From NCBI GenBank assembly GCA_902802975.1, contig CADCOF010000001.1, forward strand, positions 1 through 6,016: 6,016 bases of DNA, given 5' to 3'. The stretch comes from an uncultured Ruminococcus sp. (lineage in GTDB: Bacteria > Bacillota > Clostridia > Oscillospirales > Acutalibacteraceae). Position numbers and translations under genes: made by a program. The stretch's first letter is position 1. Each line of letters begins with the position of its first letter. The notes under the pieces are model-generated. The model worked only from the letters and a program-made list of their open reading frames with translations. It searched no databases and was not told where the DNA came from. Positions 5,959-6,016 of the stretch are shown piece by piece.

Positions 5959-6016
5959 AACTCCCTCAGTCACCTTCGGGGACGGTGGCACGCCGCAGGC
6001 GTGACGGAAGGAGTAA
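5959..6016. repeat. Palindromic intergenic repeat at the window edge
   Basis: The ends CTCCCTCAGTCA (5961-5972) and TGACGGAAGGAG (6002-6013) are inverted repeats matching at 10 of 12 positions. Between them are a perfect 6-bp hairpin, CACGCC/GGCGTG (5989-5994/5998-6003) with loop GCA, and a smaller CACC/GGTG stem (5971-5974/5984-5987). The plan resembles the inner module at 1565-1702. Both ends appear to be present, but more of the repeat could lie beyond the window. Confidence 0.6.

Larger units (their letters stand above)
5606..6016. other. 411-bp gene-free region upstream of divIVA
   Basis: No coding frame is supported here on either strand. Next to divIVA is an AT-rich leader with the ribosome binding site and a short direct repeat, GTGAAGTT, at 5641-5648 and 5662-5669. 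A promoter candidate (5704-5733), a 7-bp tandem array (5758-5855), an AT-rich unique stretch (5871-5958) and a palindromic repeat at the edge (5959-6016) follow. No T-box or other riboswitch pattern could be recognised. Confidence 0.75.

Overview
The window carries four housekeeping genes, all on the minus strand and transcribed right to left: divIVA (4784-5605), ileS (1941-4724), lspA (1005-1487) and rluD (88-1002). The same order is known from the divIVA-ileS-lspA-rluD(ylyB) neighbourhood of Firmicutes such as Bacillus subtilis. Together with the clostridial-style DivIVA (long coiled coil, acidic/Ala-Lys-Pro-rich linker, conserved C-terminal tail), moderate GC content, AAAGGAG-type ribosome binding sites and GC-rich palindromic intergenic repeats, this suggests a gut-type Clostridia bacterium, perhaps Ruminococcaceae/Oscillospiraceae. 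The taxon is inference; no rRNA or other marker is present.

Layout by region. 1-87: spacer after rluD with a GC-rich hairpin and, possibly, the last codons of a convergent plus-strand gene ending in tandem TAA stops. 88-1487: rluD and lspA, almost touching and probably translationally coupled. 1488-1940: a 453-bp gap with no gene. It is built of nested repeats: a 199-bp MITE-like palindromic element with perfect 15-bp terminal inverted repeats and a 4-bp target duplication sits inside an older inverted repeat made of 7-bp units. 1941-4724: full-length ileS. 4725-4783: a short 59-bp gap without room for a T-box leader. 4784-5605: divIVA. 5606-6016: a 411-bp gene-free leader/spacer with a promoter candidate, fourteen exact-length copies of a 7-bp repeat, an AT-rich stretch, and at the window edge a 58-bp hairpin repeat whose plan resembles the core of the MITE-like element.

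How the genes relate: DivIVA is a membrane-curvature/cell-pole scaffold for division and growth, IleRS charges tRNA-Ile, LspA removes lipoprotein signal peptides, and RluD-type enzymes make pseudouridine in rRNA. They share a growth-linked neighbourhood rather than a pathway. divIVA and ileS look co-transcribed; the repeat-filled gap and a weak terminator-like hairpin leave open whether lspA-rluD is transcribed separately.

I found no previously undescribed enzyme system, CRISPR array, phage or defence locus. The points worth a second look are the nested repeat architecture, the recurring 7-bp period in both large gaps, and the HLGT variant of the IleRS HIGH motif.
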